Part shown: piece by piece, positions 63,931 through 64,000 of the stretch
How the letters are laid out: each line of letters starts with the position of its first letter
Numbering within the stretch: position 1 is the stretch's first letter
Assembly (NCBI RefSeq): GCF_036647415.1
Contig: NZ_JAVXKG010000001.1
Span: forward strand, 138,289 to 202,288
Source: Empedobacter sp036647415
GTDB lineage: Bacteria > Bacteroidota > Bacteroidia > Flavobacteriales > Weeksellaceae
Length of the DNA: 64,000 bases
Reading direction: 5' to 3'
Made by a program: the position numbers and the translations under genes
Notes under the pieces: generated by a model
Told to the model about the DNA's origin: nothing
Seen by the model: the letters and a program-made list of their open reading frames with translations, nothing else
The model's database searches: none

Positions 63931-64000
63931 GTCATTCTGAGCCTGTCGAAGAATCTTATTCATCTCTCCCTTGAAAACATTATAGACATGTTTTCTTTTT
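63931..64000. repeat. REP-like repeat unit, copy 3 (lacks module B, cut by the window)
   Basis: Module A at 63931-63955 is followed directly by a C-like segment at 63968-64000 with no module B. The offset from copy 2 is 154 bases. Confidence 0.65.

Larger units (their letters stand above)
63327..64000. other. Intergenic region with REP-like repeats
   Basis: These 674 bases hold no credible gene. The first 270 bases (63327-63600) are AT-rich and featureless. From 63611 on there are three copies of a REP-like unit, the last running to the end of the window. Confidence 0.6.

Noticed and set aside
63611..63955. Three spaced repeats considered as a CRISPR array
   Set aside because: Spacing is 154-166 bases, the units differ in composition, and modules are palindromic REP-type. 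No cas gene is near.
1..64000. Insertion sequences, prophage genes, tRNA or rRNA genes
   Set aside because: No transposase, integrase, phage structural gene or tRNA-like cloverleaf was recognised anywhere in the window. Short or divergent RNAs could be missed without a covariance search.

Overview
The window is about 64 kb of AT-rich chromosome from a member of the Bacteroidota, most likely order Flavobacteriales (a Weeksellaceae-type genome such as Empedobacter would fit, but the genus is inferred). Four things point there: TAnnTTTG -7 promoter elements upstream of many genes, type IX secretion C-terminal domains (48651-49622 and 52615-54212), a MurF-alanine racemase fusion, and a complete MoxR-Bat aerotolerance operon. 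I saw no tRNA, rRNA, insertion sequence, prophage or CRISPR array. Most of the window is core chromosome.

Layout. 1-3.5 kb: end of a surface-polysaccharide locus (O-antigen ligase-like protein, WcaJ-type sugar-phosphate transferase, a lipoprotein). 3.6-12.4 kb: tdk, murF-alr, a patatin/beta-barrel protein, ybeY, mnmG and a methyltransferase; two parS-type ParB sites flank mnmG. 12.5-19.4 kb: envelope lipoproteins, an OmpA protein, a ClC transporter, pirin, a hydroxyacid dehydrogenase and a lipid kinase. 19.5-22.8 kb: sufE, a CPA2 antiporter and a heptosyltransferase-like enzyme. 22.8-23.5 kb: a small degenerate patch holding the tail of a lost surface-protein gene. 23.6-28.6 kb: lysE, rnr, asnA and rpiB, all on the minus strand. 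28.6-30.8 kb: pgk between two long AT-rich gaps that share a repeated motif. 30.8-33.7 kb: an uncharacterised ABC ATPase/membrane protein pair. 35.3-42.9 kb: the seven-gene moxR-bat operon. 43.6-48.5 kb: a LytS/LytTR two-component pair, marC, rnpA and a bacilliredoxin. 48.6-54.2 kb: two T9SS cargo genes, asd and an ECF sigma/anti-sigma pair. 54.4-60.2 kb: ribF, atpD-atpC, and metY-metX for methionine. 60.2-64 kb: a frameshifted large surface protein, its small partner, and a cluster of REP-like repeats.

How the pieces relate. asd, metX and metY belong to the aspartate-to-methionine route. The bat operon combines a MoxR AAA ATPase with von Willebrand A and TPR proteins at the inner membrane. 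Genes on opposite strands are usually separated by strong bidirectional hairpin terminators, which helps to define transcription units.

Most notable: (1) two parS sites at 9.6 and 11.5 kb. (2) Some 17-19 kb away, the gaps on both sides of pgk carry several copies of TTGTTAATAG, one DnaA-box-like 9-mer each, and opposite G/C bias, so the replication origin could lie here; this is a hypothesis. (3) Two large secreted-protein genes are broken by single-base frameshifts, one of them in an A8 run that could be a phase switch, a slippage site or a sequencing error. (4) An intrinsic-terminator-like hairpin lies between atpD and atpC.
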